Shown: piece by piece, positions 33,601 to 45,754 of the stretch | Numbering within the stretch: position 1 is the first letter of the stretch | Layout of the letters: each line of letters starts with the position of its first letter | Source of the DNA: Bradysia coprophila | Taxonomy: Eukaryota > Arthropoda > Insecta > Diptera > Sciaridae | NCBI RefSeq assembly: GCF_014529535.1 | Contig: NW_023503460.1 | Location: 1,120,605-1,184,604 of the forward strand | Reading direction: 5' to 3' | DNA: 64,000 nt | Notes under the pieces: model-generated | What the model was told of the DNA's origin: nothing | The model's database searches: none | The model's input: only the letters and a program-made list of their open reading frames with translations | Position numbers and translations under genes: made by a program

Positions 33601-35589
33601 GCGTATGAGGTTCTCATCCGCATTAACACTTTTGTTTGTTTTGGTGGACCAGTTGAAAAACTGCTGCAGCAAATTGGTCTATACATTTCACTGACGTCCC
33701 CTGTATCTTTAATAGTTGCGTAAATTGTATGTATTTAGAAACTAATAAACTGTAACCTGGAAAATATTTGCACAGTACAATATGGTAGACGAAAAATACG
33801 GTTCAATTCAAAGTATTTATGCAAAAAGAATGTATATTGCAAATTCGCAAAATCACACAGGACCCGGCTAATCAGGACCACACATGTCGAATTTGTATTT
33901 GGAAATTATATTTAATAATTAGGTAATTTTGATACAAAGTAACACAGATGTAACACTATTAATGTTACGAAAATGTGGTAAATGAGTAATCTCAAAGTTG
34001 GGTCCCGTATTTTTTTTATGATACGCTTCTCTTTAAGATTACAAACCGCTATATGTCACATGTGACTCACAAACATTTTAATAACAATAATTCGATTGGA
34101 TTTGTAATTTAATATTGGAATGTTGGAAAATTCCTCAAATTTCCCCATTCCACTACTCTAAATTAAAATCGTCTTAAAAAAAAAGTAAAATGTGCAGCAT
34201 TGAAATGTACATAATGCTGTTAGAACAACTTCATTCAAGAAAAAAAAACCCAATCGACCAACCAAATCTTATTTTTGGCAAGTCATTTATTGGCCTCATA
34301 AGTAACTATGACCAAATAAACTCGTCAATAAACCAGATCTTGATATATTTTTTTTAAATCTTGATTAGTTACTGTTCAGCACAATTTTTTATCTTACTTT
34401 TTTATTGACAAATTCAGTGAATTAATTAAGCGATTTGTACTTTAAGGTGATTTTATTTCTCATACACAAATTGATGTACAAAACACTTTAAACAGAGAAA
34501 CAAAAACACAACTTATCAGTCATCTTTTAACTTAAAGGTTTACGAAATCCAATCCACCGCAATTTATCAATTCTAACGAAATTTGTATATTTCTCTAATA
34601 CACATATTTTGTGCCTTATTCAATAGAAACAAACAAACAAAACTATTTAAAATTCAATTATTGTAATCCGTACGCACAGGTAAATATAATAAATTTTTAA
34701 CGGTCAAACATTTTCTTTACGCACCATTCAGAATTTAAATAAAAAACTGTTCTATCGAAGCTTTTCTTCTATGCGGACAAAATCGTGTCAACTTTAACCG
34801 ATGATTAAAAGCTTTCTGCTGTGATCGTCTATAACGAACAGATAGAAACGAGGCACTAGCAAGAAAATTATTTGAGGTTTTTTCGCGCATATTTTTTGTG
34901 AGAAAATTAAAATACCTACAGTCAACCATGTATATGAATTGTTATTGGACAGTGGTGTAGTATTTTCGTAGTATTGTCGATTTATGTATAATATCTACAT
35001 TAATAAACATTTTACTGTACCGGTTACGTTGTAATACAGTCTTTACCCAAATCCATTATGCTTTAGAGTCAATCAAAGAACGCAAGTAGTATGTGGATTA
35101 TCGATCAAAATTATTGAAATAGTTCTGTTGAATTCCCGTGTATACGTTTGAACAACACGAACCAACTACACCTTTGACAATTACACAGCACATTGCTTTC
35201 TGAAAAATCCCCGAAAATCTAATTGGCGATTGGTCACATGTAGCGTCACACAGGTTTGGCAGTGTGGTTGTTCGTTCATATATAATATAATTACATATTT
35301 ATAGATTGTAGAATTTATTTTATACACTTTGATGAGTATAATGGACTGAAATTTAAAGTTCTCAATAGCACATACATATATCGTGGACAATCTAATCTTT
35401 AAATTTTCGTATATTATACCATGAGTATACCAAAGTTGCAAATTTGTTGAAATGGCACCATATTCGATTTACATATGGTTTTCAGCACTAATTGTAATTT
35501 GTAGTTCGGACGTTTATGTATTATCTTATTATATGAGAACTGTCAGCTTCGTAGGTCGAGTGTGACAATACACATCAAGTAATAATATG

Positions 35590-35715
35590 CCTAAAGTACT
35601 TTACGTGTTACGGCATGTTTCATTTTCATTTACATTGCCTAATCACGTAAAGCATTGTACTTACGAGGTTCCAAGTTGTTATTTGACAAGTTGGAACCTC
35701 GGAAGTAATATACTA
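35590..35715. repeat. Hairpin repeat related to Mdh1 intron 1 repeat
   Basis: TACATTGCCTAATCACGTAA matches the element in Mdh1 intron 1. The segment also holds an inverted pair GAGGTTCCAAGTTG / AAGTTGGAACCTC. Non-coding. Confidence 0.5.
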
Positions 35716-35893
35716 TTACACATTTCCTCCAGTGGTATAATGTCAGGTCGCTTGTGTCAATCCGCTTGCTTACGTTTTTCGAACTTTTCAGTTATCGGAC
35801 ATTGACCTGGTATTGACCTCTGCTTCTCCCTTGGATCAAAAAAAGTCACACATAAACTCTTCAACTTTGTATCCCTAGCTACATAATAGTATC

Positions 35894-35983
35894 TTCGTAC
35901 CACGGCAGGAAATTACGATTTTTTCAGCACCAATTCTAAGTTAGGACGTGTGCTGAAAAAATCCATTTCTTGTCGAGTTTTCG
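35894..35983. repeat. Hairpin MITE (CAGCAC family), copy 1
   Basis: Inverted arms GATTTTTTCAGCAC and GTGCTGAAAAAATC lie within wider pairing. The same arms, with TTCGTACC / GGTACGAA outer ends, are at 54192-54293, and a half-copy is at about 33400-33420. Confidence 0.65.
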
Positions 35984-36212
35984 TGTAAATTAAAGTTGAT
36001 CCGAGGTGAAGCCGAGTTATGTAATGGATTTTATATGCTGAGGGCTTTGAAAGAAGTGCTTGAAACATGAAAAGTAGAGTTTTCGATGCATGTAGCATCT
36101 AAAAACTTTTTTTTAGTCTGTGACATAAATAACTAACTATTCTCAACTCAGTAACGAAAAATAGATTTTTCGTTGGGAAATCAAAATGAAAACAATTGCG
36201 TAATGTTAGTTA

Positions 36213-36356
36213 GGGGCCATTCAAATAGTGCGAACGCACTTAAGGGGGGAGGGGGGTCTGAAATTGGAACTTTTTATATGGAAAATCGCGTGCGAAACGG
36301 GGGGGAGGGGGTCAAAAAATGACCGCACACTGCGTGCGCACTTTATGAATGGCCCC
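36213..36356. mobile_element. MITE with TTA duplication, copy 1
   Basis: Ends GGGGCCATTCA and TGAATGGCCCC, flanked by TTA on both sides (36210-36212 and 36357-36359). Contains G-rich/C-rich tracts. The interior resembles the inverse of copy 2 at 37727-37863 (CGTGCGAAACGGGGGG). The 3-bp TTA duplication is compatible with PIF/Harbinger-type insertion. Confidence 0.8.
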
Positions 36357-37726
36357 TTACCTTTCCAGTGGCAATGATAATAATTTGTGTGAGCTGCTAC
36401 CGATGTGATTGAAACTACTGACGTGTTTTCACTAAGCTTGTTGAAAATAAAAGTTGAGTAATTTTTGTCCCGATGATCGAAAGAACTGGCTGGGTCAATC
36501 TTGAACATACGACCAATACAACAGAATAATATACATCATCCATTCCCAACTCCCCATCACCGCTATAGCCATCATAATGGCTACGATTCGCTATGTTGCT
36601 GTCAGCTAATGCACAATTTTTTCTTAGATTCAATTTTGCGTCGTAGAGTTCCTTAATTTTAGAAATCACTGTTGATCTCTTGGTCTATCCTTTTCTTAAC
36701 TTTCATCAGGTTAGATGCTTCGATGCTGGTTCCTCGATTTTTCAATGAATCCGGATTAACCAAAGTGCCACCAAAATATCTATTTAATTTAGAACCACTT
36801 AAAAATCAATATCAAAACCATTTTAAATTAACATATTCCATCAAACGTTCAATAAAATGAATCAACACAACAACTTAGTATTATGAAAGGTGATTCACTA
36901 CCCCAACCAAAAGACTTTTCGAAGAAAATATTTACATTGATGCATGTTATATACGTGTATGGTTAGTGCGTGTTTGTATGCTACTATCGTATCGGAAAAT
37001 CCATTCCCCCACAAAGTTCACCCGAAAATTACTCTCAATGTCAAACCCTTTCCAACGCATTTTTTAAGCTTCAGTTACTCTGTTATATACAGCAATATAA
37101 TGCTTTCATCGGAGAGTGTTCAAAAACATAACAATTTCTTTTAACTGTGCGAAAGTTTCCTCATCTGTTTCAACTTAAAACGAATTTCAAATTAACGGCC
37201 AGTTAATTTTTATTTGGATCTGAAATTCAAATGTGAGTGGACCACTGGCGTTAAAAAAATATGTTTTTCTTCCTTAATACAAAATATATCACTTTTTGAA
37301 CGTTGTCTTCACTCGACAATAAACTGGTCTTCGCGCAGGCGTCGCCTTCGATTGGGTTATATTTTCGTTTCATTCAAAAATTCAAGAAAAAAAAAGAAAA
37401 TCGTGGAAGCAATTTCAACGAATTTTCTTGGAAACGGTGCGTGAATCAGACTAGCACAACATTACAACACTTGCTGACATGGGGAGTTTATTATGATAGG
37501 TATGGGGTTCGCCGTAGTTTGCTTGTATGTTCAATTTCAACTAAAGAAGTATAGTATTTTGATTTGAAAGTAGATTGTGCGGTTAATTTTGTAGGTCATT
37601 GTTATATCGGTTCGATATCGTCAGATTGAGAAAGAAATTAGATTTGAGATGAAACATTTAGAAATTTTCTAAGTTCTAGTATAGTTTATGGGCGACCTGT
37701 GCCAAAGTGAGGTCCGGAGCATGTTA

Positions 37727-37863
37727 GGGGCCATTCACAAATTACGCACGCGGTTGACGGTTAATTTTTGACCGCCCCCCGTTTCGCACGCGTTTTTCAT
37801 ATAAAAATGTCTGATTTCTGACCCCCTCCCCCTTGGGTGAGTGCATAATTTGTGAATGGCCCC
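37727..37863. mobile_element. MITE with TTA duplication, copy 2
   Basis: Ends GGGGCCATTCACAAATTACG and its near-inverse GCATAATTTGTGAATGGCCCC region, flanked by TTA at 37724-37726 and 37864-37866. Lies 1.4 kb from copy 1 in the opposite orientation. Non-coding. Confidence 0.82.
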
Positions 37864-38837
37864 TTAAAGTGTTTTTCGGTTGAGTTTATTACCACGATGA
37901 AGAAAAGTTAGGGTTCTAGGCTGAGACCCTGGACAATTTTTTTCACACTTTTCACTGAATATCAGTAGAACCAGAAAAGATAAAAATTTAGTTTCTTCGG
38001 CAAAAAAGTAGAGTTTTGAATTCTGAACAACGTTACCAAATACAAAAAGTTTGTGGAAAATACAGGGTGGGCCGAATCAATAAAGTCAAAATTTTGAGTT
38101 TTTGAAGAAAATGATCCATTTTTAGATGTCCACCAGAAAATTAGTAAGTCTACGAAAGAAAGTAGAAAAAAACAAGAAGGAATTTGAAGCTGCACAATAA
38201 ATTCGTTACAAATTGAATTGAGTCTGCTTGCATACATTTATCATAACTCCGGCACCCTTGTTGAAGCAACAAACTTTGATGCTGTTTTCCCCGCCATTTC
38301 TAATCCAATTTTCCAAAAAAAATGAGGTGTCATTCGAAAGCTACATTCGAGCACTTCTAATGATGGCCAGCTTGGACCATCCCGGACAGTCGTTTTTGCC
38401 AGTTACTGGGGACAGGTGTTCAACCGATACTTCTGAGTGGTGGATAAACGTAAATTTTGTTCGAACCTTGGTTTTTTAAAACAAACTGCTTTTTGTTTTT
38501 TTGTTTCTTTAGCTTTTAAACAAAAAAAACATGTAGATTCTTTGTGTTCTGTTTTTTGGTTTTTATTTGGCTTTTTTATTTTTCTTTCTGTTTTTTGTTC
38601 TTTTCGACTTATTTTTTAATTTTTATAGTGTCCTAGAACTCGAACTCTTTCTAGACTTGATTACCAAAAGGAAGGTAATATTTGGTCACTTCATAAACAA
38701 AATCCGTTTTTTTTCATTCTGTTCTAAAACCAGTAAATGGTAAGGTGACATATGTGGTAACGTCGGACTTTTCAGACAATTGACAATTGATAATATTTTT
38801 AGAAAAAGTTAAATATATTTATTGCATTGAGGTGAAT

Positions 38838-40160
38838 ATATTATTCACGGCGATTCTGCAGAGTATTTTTAAGAAGTTAAACTGGAGTAAAATGGGAATA
38901 AAGATAAATGGAGAGTACCTGAGCAATTCTCGTAGGTAATGAGCAGCAATTGTAAATTAAAGATTGGTATCGGAATTGCTCAAGTTTCATTTAATGGTCA
39001 CCAAATATTTCGACTGTAGTTCACAGTCATTATCAATGGTTGTTGACTGGAATTTAAAAAAAAAAATTTTTAGTTACAAAAGTTAGCCTAAACTTACATA
39101 AACATCATCATCATACCATATCATATCATATCAATTATGGCGGTTGATTAAAAACAATAATCTATGAATCTTTCAATTGCATACATCTTGAATTATCGTA
39201 CTAATTACAACGGGTTCAACATTTCAACTAAGCATGGACACACACTAAAATAACTTATGAGACTTGTACTTCAGTCAAACTAATTATCACAGGCAGGCGT
39301 TACGTCGGGTATCATCACTGCTTATCGGTACATGCAATACGTGGTTGTAGACATTCGAGAGGTATTCCTGAGCAATCTCCGCTTCGCTGATGACATTGTA
39401 CCGATAGCAGCGAATCTAGGTCAGGCTCAGCTTATGCTACAACAGTTAAGTGAAGAGGCAAGCAAAGTTGGCCTCAAGATGAACTTATCGAAAACAAAAG
39501 TCATGACCAACATCGGGGACGATAGAGAAATCAAAATTGGTGACACTGTCATTGAACGAGTCGACAGCTATCTAGGACACAAACTGAAGTTAGGTCTGGA
39601 CAACCAAACTGCAGAAATAAGACGTAGGATTGGTCTTGCATGGGGCAGCGTTCGGAAAACTCAGACTAATTTTCAAAAGCAAAATGAATAATAGTCTGAA
39701 ACGAAAAGTTTTCGACACTTGTGTCCTTCCAGTGCTCACTTATGGAGCGGAAACGTTAACTTTAACGAAAGCATCCGAAGATAAATTGAGAGTGACACAA
39801 AGAGCCATGGAACGGAGTATGCTTGGAATAACACTCAGAGACAGAATGACGAATCAATGGATTCGACAACAAACCAGGGTCGTTGATGTCATGGAAAGAA
39901 TAGCATCTCTGAAATGGAGCTGGGCGGGACATATTGCAAGAAGGACAGACGAACGTTGGACCAAAAAGATCATGAACTGGCGACCATATAAGAGACGAGC
40001 TATAGGTAGACCACCAGAGAGATGGACAAACGGAATTAAGAATATTGCAGGTACAAACTGGCAGCAAATGGCAATGGATCGTACGAAATGGAAAGAAGTT
40101 GGAGAGGCCTACATCCAGCAGTGGATAGAAACAGGCTAAAAAAGAAGAAAGAAGAAGAAT
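38838..40160 (+). pseudogene. Broken RTE-like LINE copy with nested insertion
   Basis: Two blocks of the same LINE as 43395-45745, on the + strand. Block 38838-38930 encodes the SIFRKLNWSKMGIKINGEYL region. Block about 39366-40139 runs from NLRFADDIVPIA to the C-terminal IQQWIETG and stop. Between them lies an unrelated insert of about 430 bp. The second block has a 6-bp deletion at about 39569 and an extra G at about 39643, which shifts the frame, so the ORF is dead. The 3' tail AAGAAGAAAGAAGAAGAA matches the (GAA)n tail of the long copy. Confidence 0.88.
38931..39365. mobile_element. Unclassified insert inside the LINE copy
   Basis: About 430 bp of sequence absent from the other LINE copies. 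The LINE text CCTGAGCAAT occurs on both sides (38919-38928 and 39366-39375), as expected of a target-site duplication. Inside are CATCATCATCATACCATATC repeats at about 39105-39135. I do not recognise the element. Confidence 0.6.
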
Positions 40161-40502
40161 ATATCAACATTAAACACTGTTTTTCAGAGTATTATACCGA
40201 ACATTAATTCTGACACAGTTGGCGATATGCCTGATGTCAATATTATTTACCTAGAGTTCATAAGCCTACATTATTTCTATAAGTTGGTCGTTTCCGCCAA
40301 TACAATAATAGTATATTATGATAGTGGAGAATACTGCACGCATAATATTCTCTTTTATATTACATACACAGACACTCGTGGCAATCGTGTTTTGTGTAAT
40401 ATGCACGAGTGTATAACGCTGGCAATATTCCGCGGTATCATAATAAACTAATATTGATGATTACAATTTTTTTACATCCATTATTAAATCACAAGAGAAA
40501 CA

Positions 40503-41516
40503 TTAAATTGCCGAAATCAACAACTGTTCATTAAGACCTACCACAATTTTGCAAAATTCATTATTATTTAGATCAACAAAATCTGCTATAAAAACGTTCG
40601 AAGTTGGTTTTTCGTCCCGTTCAAATTTTCCTGGTTTCTGCGTTTTAATCCAAGCAAATAAACCTTTGCGAACTTTTTCTGCACATGCACGACGAAGAGA
40701 CATAAAAAATCTGGATGGCAAAAAATAAGTAAGCACAGATTGCAGTCAATTATAACTGGTTTTAACTAGTAAAAAGACATTACCTTGGTACTATGAAGTC
40801 AACTGGAGGTGTCACAACACATTGAGTTACAAATCCACACTCTGGCGATCGATTTTCCAAAGAAGTTTCCAGGTATTTTTGTAGTTTAGATATTTTAATT
40901 TGATTTGGCCACGGAGTTGAAACTTGTAATCAGTTGCTTCTCCAAAATGTCAAAATCATTGTCGGAAAAATTGTAAAAATGTTGACAATCTAGTACAACA
41001 AATTCACCACGGTGACTCTCAAGGAATTGTTGGATTTCTGCTAATGGCTTATTTATTTCCTCACAATACAAACCATGAACAAAATAAAAAAAATTGTCTT
41101 TACTATTGAGACAGATTCGTAGATCAAAATATCTGAAAAGAAAAGACAGTGAAAAAGGTATGATTCTGACAGGTGCAGCAATTAGCCAGTGTTTTACCTG
41201 ATTCCACAATTTAATTGCTGGGTTGTGGTTAATTTTTGTGTCATAGCCCACCGTCTAACTACACACGGTATTACTTTGTATAATCTATCAATTATAGGTG
41301 TGGCATCAGGAGCAACAGATGGCCTTCCTTTGGAAATACCGTAGGACATTGAGTCATGACTTCCTGAAGAATGAACGTCTTCAATATCGATTCCGTTGAA
41401 CATGTAAGAATTTTGTTTTAATTACCTGGTATCGCTAAATATTTTATTGGTGTTGATCTAACCCCTTCGGGCAGTTTTGTCATCCAATTCTCCAGATCGT
41501 CGACGAAATTTGCCAT
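40503..41516 (-). pseudogene. PI-PLC X-domain protein (PLCXD type), apparent internal deletion
   Basis: Relative of PLCXD1-3, cytosolic phosphoinositide phospholipase C-like proteins consisting only of the X barrel. Exons: 41516-41426, 41363-41198, 41132-40784 and 40710-40503, all with GT..AG sites. Both catalytic histidines are visible: SHDSMSY (exon 2) and FVHGLYC (exon 3). RYFDLRI, VVLDCQHFYNF and the C-terminal KPTSNVFIADFVDLNNN also match. In exon 3, LEKQLITSF is followed at once, in the +1 frame, by TPWPNQIKISKLQKYLE. In PLCXD proteins these blocks lie about 45-50 residues apart, and no intron can fit here. The exon sum (814 bp) is not a multiple of three. This is either a disabled gene or an assembly collapse. 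Apart from this break the frame is clean. Confidence 0.85.
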
Positions 41517-43385
41517 TGTTGATATTCTGAAATAGAGTATTACAGAAATTTTAATAAAAACTGTCCAAAACTGTAACAAAGTCACGACCAAGGCCTCACA
41601 CAGTTCAATCTGTCCATTAGTCAATCCCATGTCACAATTAAGGGTCAGCCCCTAATATTTTGGTTTAATTGACAACGGAAAGCCCTTGAAACTATAGACA
41701 GTGAGATGAGAAAGACATATTTGCAAATATAATCGTTGTTTAGATGCACTGCCAACTGCCGCTGTATTCTAATGATGACCCACTCCAATTTGATTCGAAC
41801 GAACTCCCGTTACTGTCGTTACTGTCAAAAGTGTTGATTGTTTGTTTGATTTTCTTTGTGAATATCTTGAGCATGTCGGAATGAGGATTAGAAAATAATT
41901 GATCATTGCAATGTCGAATGATTTTTCAGATTATGTATGATACAAGTGATGTCATTAGATTCTTTTACTCAACTGTATTTATATGATATATCAAATTATG
42001 GCACCTGTGTTTTCATTTATACTATCGAAACAATAAAACATTTATTTAAAAAAATAGAAAAACATTGTTTACTGTTTTCATTTACCTTCCAATTTAAAAA
42101 TCAACAAAGAAAACAGATTCTGTATATGAAGACGTGTTTGTGCATTTTTTGACTTTCCAATTGTCAATACTCAGACCTGCGCAAACAACGACGAATATGC
42201 AGGTCTAGTAGTTTTTCTGTCATGAACCGACTACTTTAGATTTTTCAGTTATATCGCTTAACTATGCAGACCACCTTTGCATTTCACCCTTTGTAGCAAA
42301 TCGCTAATACATAAAGCGATCAACGTCAAAACATCTACAAACATCTACAAAAAAAATTCTATTATTTACTGCTCTAACAGAGATGATAGACAAGACAAAG
42401 GCGTATGCTGTTGGGGGAGGTAACGTTAATTACCATTATATTTAAACTAATTTTTATTTACACTATTTGGAGGAGACGTGAAAGTAAAGTGGACGATTGG
42501 ATTGAAATCTAATTTTGATTCGTATGGGACTGTTATAGTCTCCTCTATTATTTTGGCCATATTTAGAATAACGTTCACTTTTTCTTACTGTCACAATAAG
42601 TGCCAGACGTTTTGAATGTTTTATCCTTTGTGAAAAAAAACGTCTCCGTTTTGTCTTTGTACGTGGCGGATGTGCAGAACTAGTGGCTGAACAAATAAAC
42701 GGAGAATATATTTCACTGCTTCTTTATATAAGAATTGGACGATTTAACACTGCACATGATCATAGGCAAATGCTTTTGCTTTGCACTTACCGTTATCATT
42801 TTTTTTACATTCATATGATAATTTGTAGCTTTTTCGTTTCTTGTCTAAATCTTCCATTTCGATTCGATGGATTGCGGCTTCTATCGAGGGGCTAACAACT
42901 ATTTTTTCCATCTAATTTTTTTTTCTTGATTTTTCTGATTTTTTCTTGATTATTTTGATTTCTTCTTGATTTTTTGTGATTTTTCTAGATTTTTTGTAAT
43001 TTTTCTAGATTTTTTGTGATTTTTCTAGATTTTTTGTGATTTTTCTAGATTTTTTGTCGGCTTCTCGGTCAATTTTCATTTTCAAAAATTCGATTTTTTT
43101 TATAATGTCTCATTTAGTGGCCTTTGGGTGAACGCTAAGGCTCGCTCCAACATCATTCACACCATTGCATGTACCAACTTCGAATTGATTTTGTACCGTT
43201 TCCGCAGAATTCACATTATTTCGCAGAACCATTTAGTAGCTATATGTTTTTGTTTCTTTAGGAAGCCCACTTTCTCGTGAGTCCCTAAACATAGTCTTTT
43301 TCCATTGAGCTCATTTTTACCTCGAAGGACCATAAATATCTGGCTCGAAGGACGATTGTTGAGTTGTTAACTCGTTGAGTTGTAG
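41517..43385. other. Intergenic region upstream of PLC gene
   Basis: No gene recognised. It must contain the PLC gene promoter. ORFs at 41937-42152 and 42683-42895 are AT-rich and featureless. The stretch ends with the tandem repeat at 42918-43060 and the LINE target site. Confidence 0.5.
42918..43060 (+). repeat. 20-bp tandem repeat (ATTTTTTGTGATTTTTCTAG)
   Basis: About four good copies of the 20-bp unit at about 42975-43055, preceded by diverged units (TTTTTCTTGATTTTTCTGAT). T-rich on this strand, non-coding. Confidence 0.85.
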
Positions 43386-43394
43386 TTTCAAACT

Positions 43395-45745
43395 TCTTCT
43401 TCTTCTTTTTCAGCCTGTTTCTATCCACTGCTGGATGTAGGCCTCTCCAACTTCTTTCCATTTCGTACGATCCATTGCCATTTGCTGCCAGTTTGTACCT
43501 GCAATATTCTTAATTCCGTTTGTCCATCTCTCTGGTGGTCTACCTATAGCTCGTCTTTTATATGGTCGCCAGTTCATGATCTTTTTGGTCCAACGTTCGT
43601 CTGTCCTTCTTGCAATATGTCCCGCCCAGCTCCATTTCAGAGATGCTATTCTTTCCATGACATCAACGACCCTGGTTTGTTGTCGAATCCATTGATTCGT
43701 CATTCTGTCTCTGAGTGTTATTCCGAGCATACTCCGTTCCATGGCTCTTTGTGTCACTCTCAATTTATCTTCGGATGCTTTTGTTAAAGTTAACGTTTCC
43801 GCTCCATAAGTGAGCACTGGAAGGACACAAGTGTCGAAAACTTTGCGTTTCAGACTATTATTCATTTTGCTTTTGAAAATTAGTCTGAGTTTTCCGAACG
43901 CTGCCCATGCAAGACCAATCCTACGTCTTATTTCTGCAGTTTGGTTGTCCAGACCTAACTTCAGTTTATGTCCTAGATATACATAGCTGTCGACTCGTTC
44001 AATGACAGTGTCACCAATTTTGATTTCTCTATCGTCCCCGATGTTGGTCATGACTTTTGTTTTCGATAAGTTCATCTTGAGGCCAACTTTGCTCGCCTCT
44101 TCACTTAACTGTTGTAGCATAAGCTGAGCCTGACCTAGATTCGCTGCTATCGGTACAATGTCATCAGCGAAGCGGAGATTGCTCAGGTACTCTCCATTTA
44201 TCTTTATTCCCATTTTACTCCAGTTTAACTTCCTAAAAATACTCTGCAGAATCGCCGTGAATAATTTCGGTGAAATGGTGTCACCCTGCCTTACACCTCG
44301 GCCAATTCTGAATTTCTCCGTGCTCTTATGAAGTTTTATACATGAAGTAGCATTTTTGTACACATATCGAATTGTGTTGGAGTACCTTGAGTCTACTCTA
44401 CATTCGTCTAATGCGTCCAATATCGACCATGTTTCCACTGAATCGAAAGCTTTTTCGAAGTCTATGAATAGCAAGACTATGTCGATGTTGTATTCACGAC
44501 ACTTCTCAATAAGCGTTCTCATCACCTGCAAATGGTCGTTTGTGCTGAAACCAGATCTGAAAGCAGCTTGTTCAACAGGTTGGTAGAAGTCGAACTTGTT
44601 AGTGTTCCTCTTCGTAATGATTTTCATAAACAACTTGTAGAGTGTTGACAATAGGCTTATGGGTCGGTAATTTTCCAGCTTTGTTATGTCTCCTTTTTTA
44701 TGCAGCAATGTAATTACCGCATTTTCCCAGGCTTCTGGTACTTCTTCCCATTGGAGACATCGATTAAACAAAGCCGTGATTGCCTTTAATAATGAGTCTC
44801 CACCTAGTTTAATGGCTTCAACTGGAACACCATCTTCTCCGGGAGACTTTTTGTTTTTCATCTCGGCTACTGCAGCTTTGACTTCATCAACAGTTATGTC
44901 GGGCATATCCTCCGATCCCACGTTTCTTATTATTGGTCTATCTTCGGTTTCTTCCGTTGGGCTCTGTCTTGCTGAACAAAACAAATTCTCATAAAATTCT
45001 GTTGCAATGTTTAATATCGCATTTCGATCCGTTTGGATCGTTCCTGTTTTGTCTCGTAATTTGAAGATTTCTTTTTTGGCGTTTGTCATTTTTCTCCGTA
45101 GGACTTTCATATTGCAGTTAGCTTCAATTATGTTTTGAGCCAATTGGACATTATATTTTCTTTCATCTGATCTCCTTGCTCTGTTGATACTTTTAGACAG
45201 GTTCCGGTATTCCACCGAATCTCGTCCTCCGTTTTTTACCAACTCTGCTCTGCTTGCGATCAGGTCTAATGTTTCTCTGCTGAGTTTTGATTCTTTCCCT
45301 TGGACGGATTTGCATTTGGATTTCATGAAACCCATTATTGTATCGACGATTTTGGTATTCAATTCGTCCAATGTTTCACATTGATTGTTGACGTTATCTA
45401 ATTCGGCAGTCATTTTCGTAGCAAATTCTTCATTTTGTGTGTAAAGCCGTTGTACGTCAATCCTTTCACTTTTCTGAACTAGTTGTGATCTTTGAAATCT
45501 GGTATTTAACGTGACTCTTGCACGAACCATTCGGTGATCACTACCGGTTGAAAAATTGTTTAGGACCGTAACGTTCTTAACGGTTGACTTACAGCCAGTT
45601 ATGATGTAATCGATCTCATTTTTCGTTACACCATCTGCACTAGCCCAAGTCCATTTCCGTTGAGGCTTTCCTGCAAAAAATGAATTCATTGCGTACAAAT
45701 TGTGTTGCTGTAAGAAGTTGAGTAAAGTATTTCCACGCTCATTTC
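43395..45745 (-). mobile_element. RTE-like LINE, 5'-truncated, open ORF
   Basis: Non-LTR retrotransposon. A single open frame of about 780 codons (ending TGA at 43412-43410) continues upstream through NERGNTLLNFLQQHNLYAMN to the 5' break. It has the C-terminal half of an AP-type endonuclease (WTWASADGVTKNEIDYI; GSDHRMVRARV), then RT (FIDFEKAFDSV; GVRQGDTISPKLF; LRFADDIVPIA), then the tail RPYKRRAIGRPPERW and DRTKWKEVGEAYIQQW. The 3' end is (GAA)n. Direct repeats TTTCAAACT at 43386-43394 and 45746-45754 bound it as a 9-bp target-site duplication. No stop or frameshift is seen, so the insertion is young. The first ATG-like start used by ORF callers (45698) is TTG. The true element start is lost. 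Confidence 0.92.
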
Positions 45746-45754
45746 TTTCAAACT

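Larger units (their letters stand above)
29951..40502. other. Intergenic region, dorsal-PLC gene
   Basis: About 10.5 kb with repeats (listed separately) and no coding gene I can support. ORFs here are short, AT-driven and without family motifs or plausible splice context. It must contain the dorsal promoter and any non-coding 5' exon, which I cannot place. Near 31180 there is TGACGTCAATAAAAGTATAAAT, a CRE-like site next to a TATA-like string, but without further support. Confidence 0.5.

Noticed and set aside
34735..34929. 64-aa minus-strand ORF upstream of dorsal as an extra dorsal exon
   Set aside because: No Rel similarity, and splice phase could not be matched to the initiator exon, which already has its own ATG.
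43482..43787. + strand ORFs across 43482-45384 and 39762-40067
   Set aside because: Antisense shadows of the LINE polymerase ORF.
45696..45698. Start codon of the LINE ORF at 45698
   Set aside because: The codon is TTG and the conserved endonuclease frame continues upstream to the 5' break, so this is not a start.
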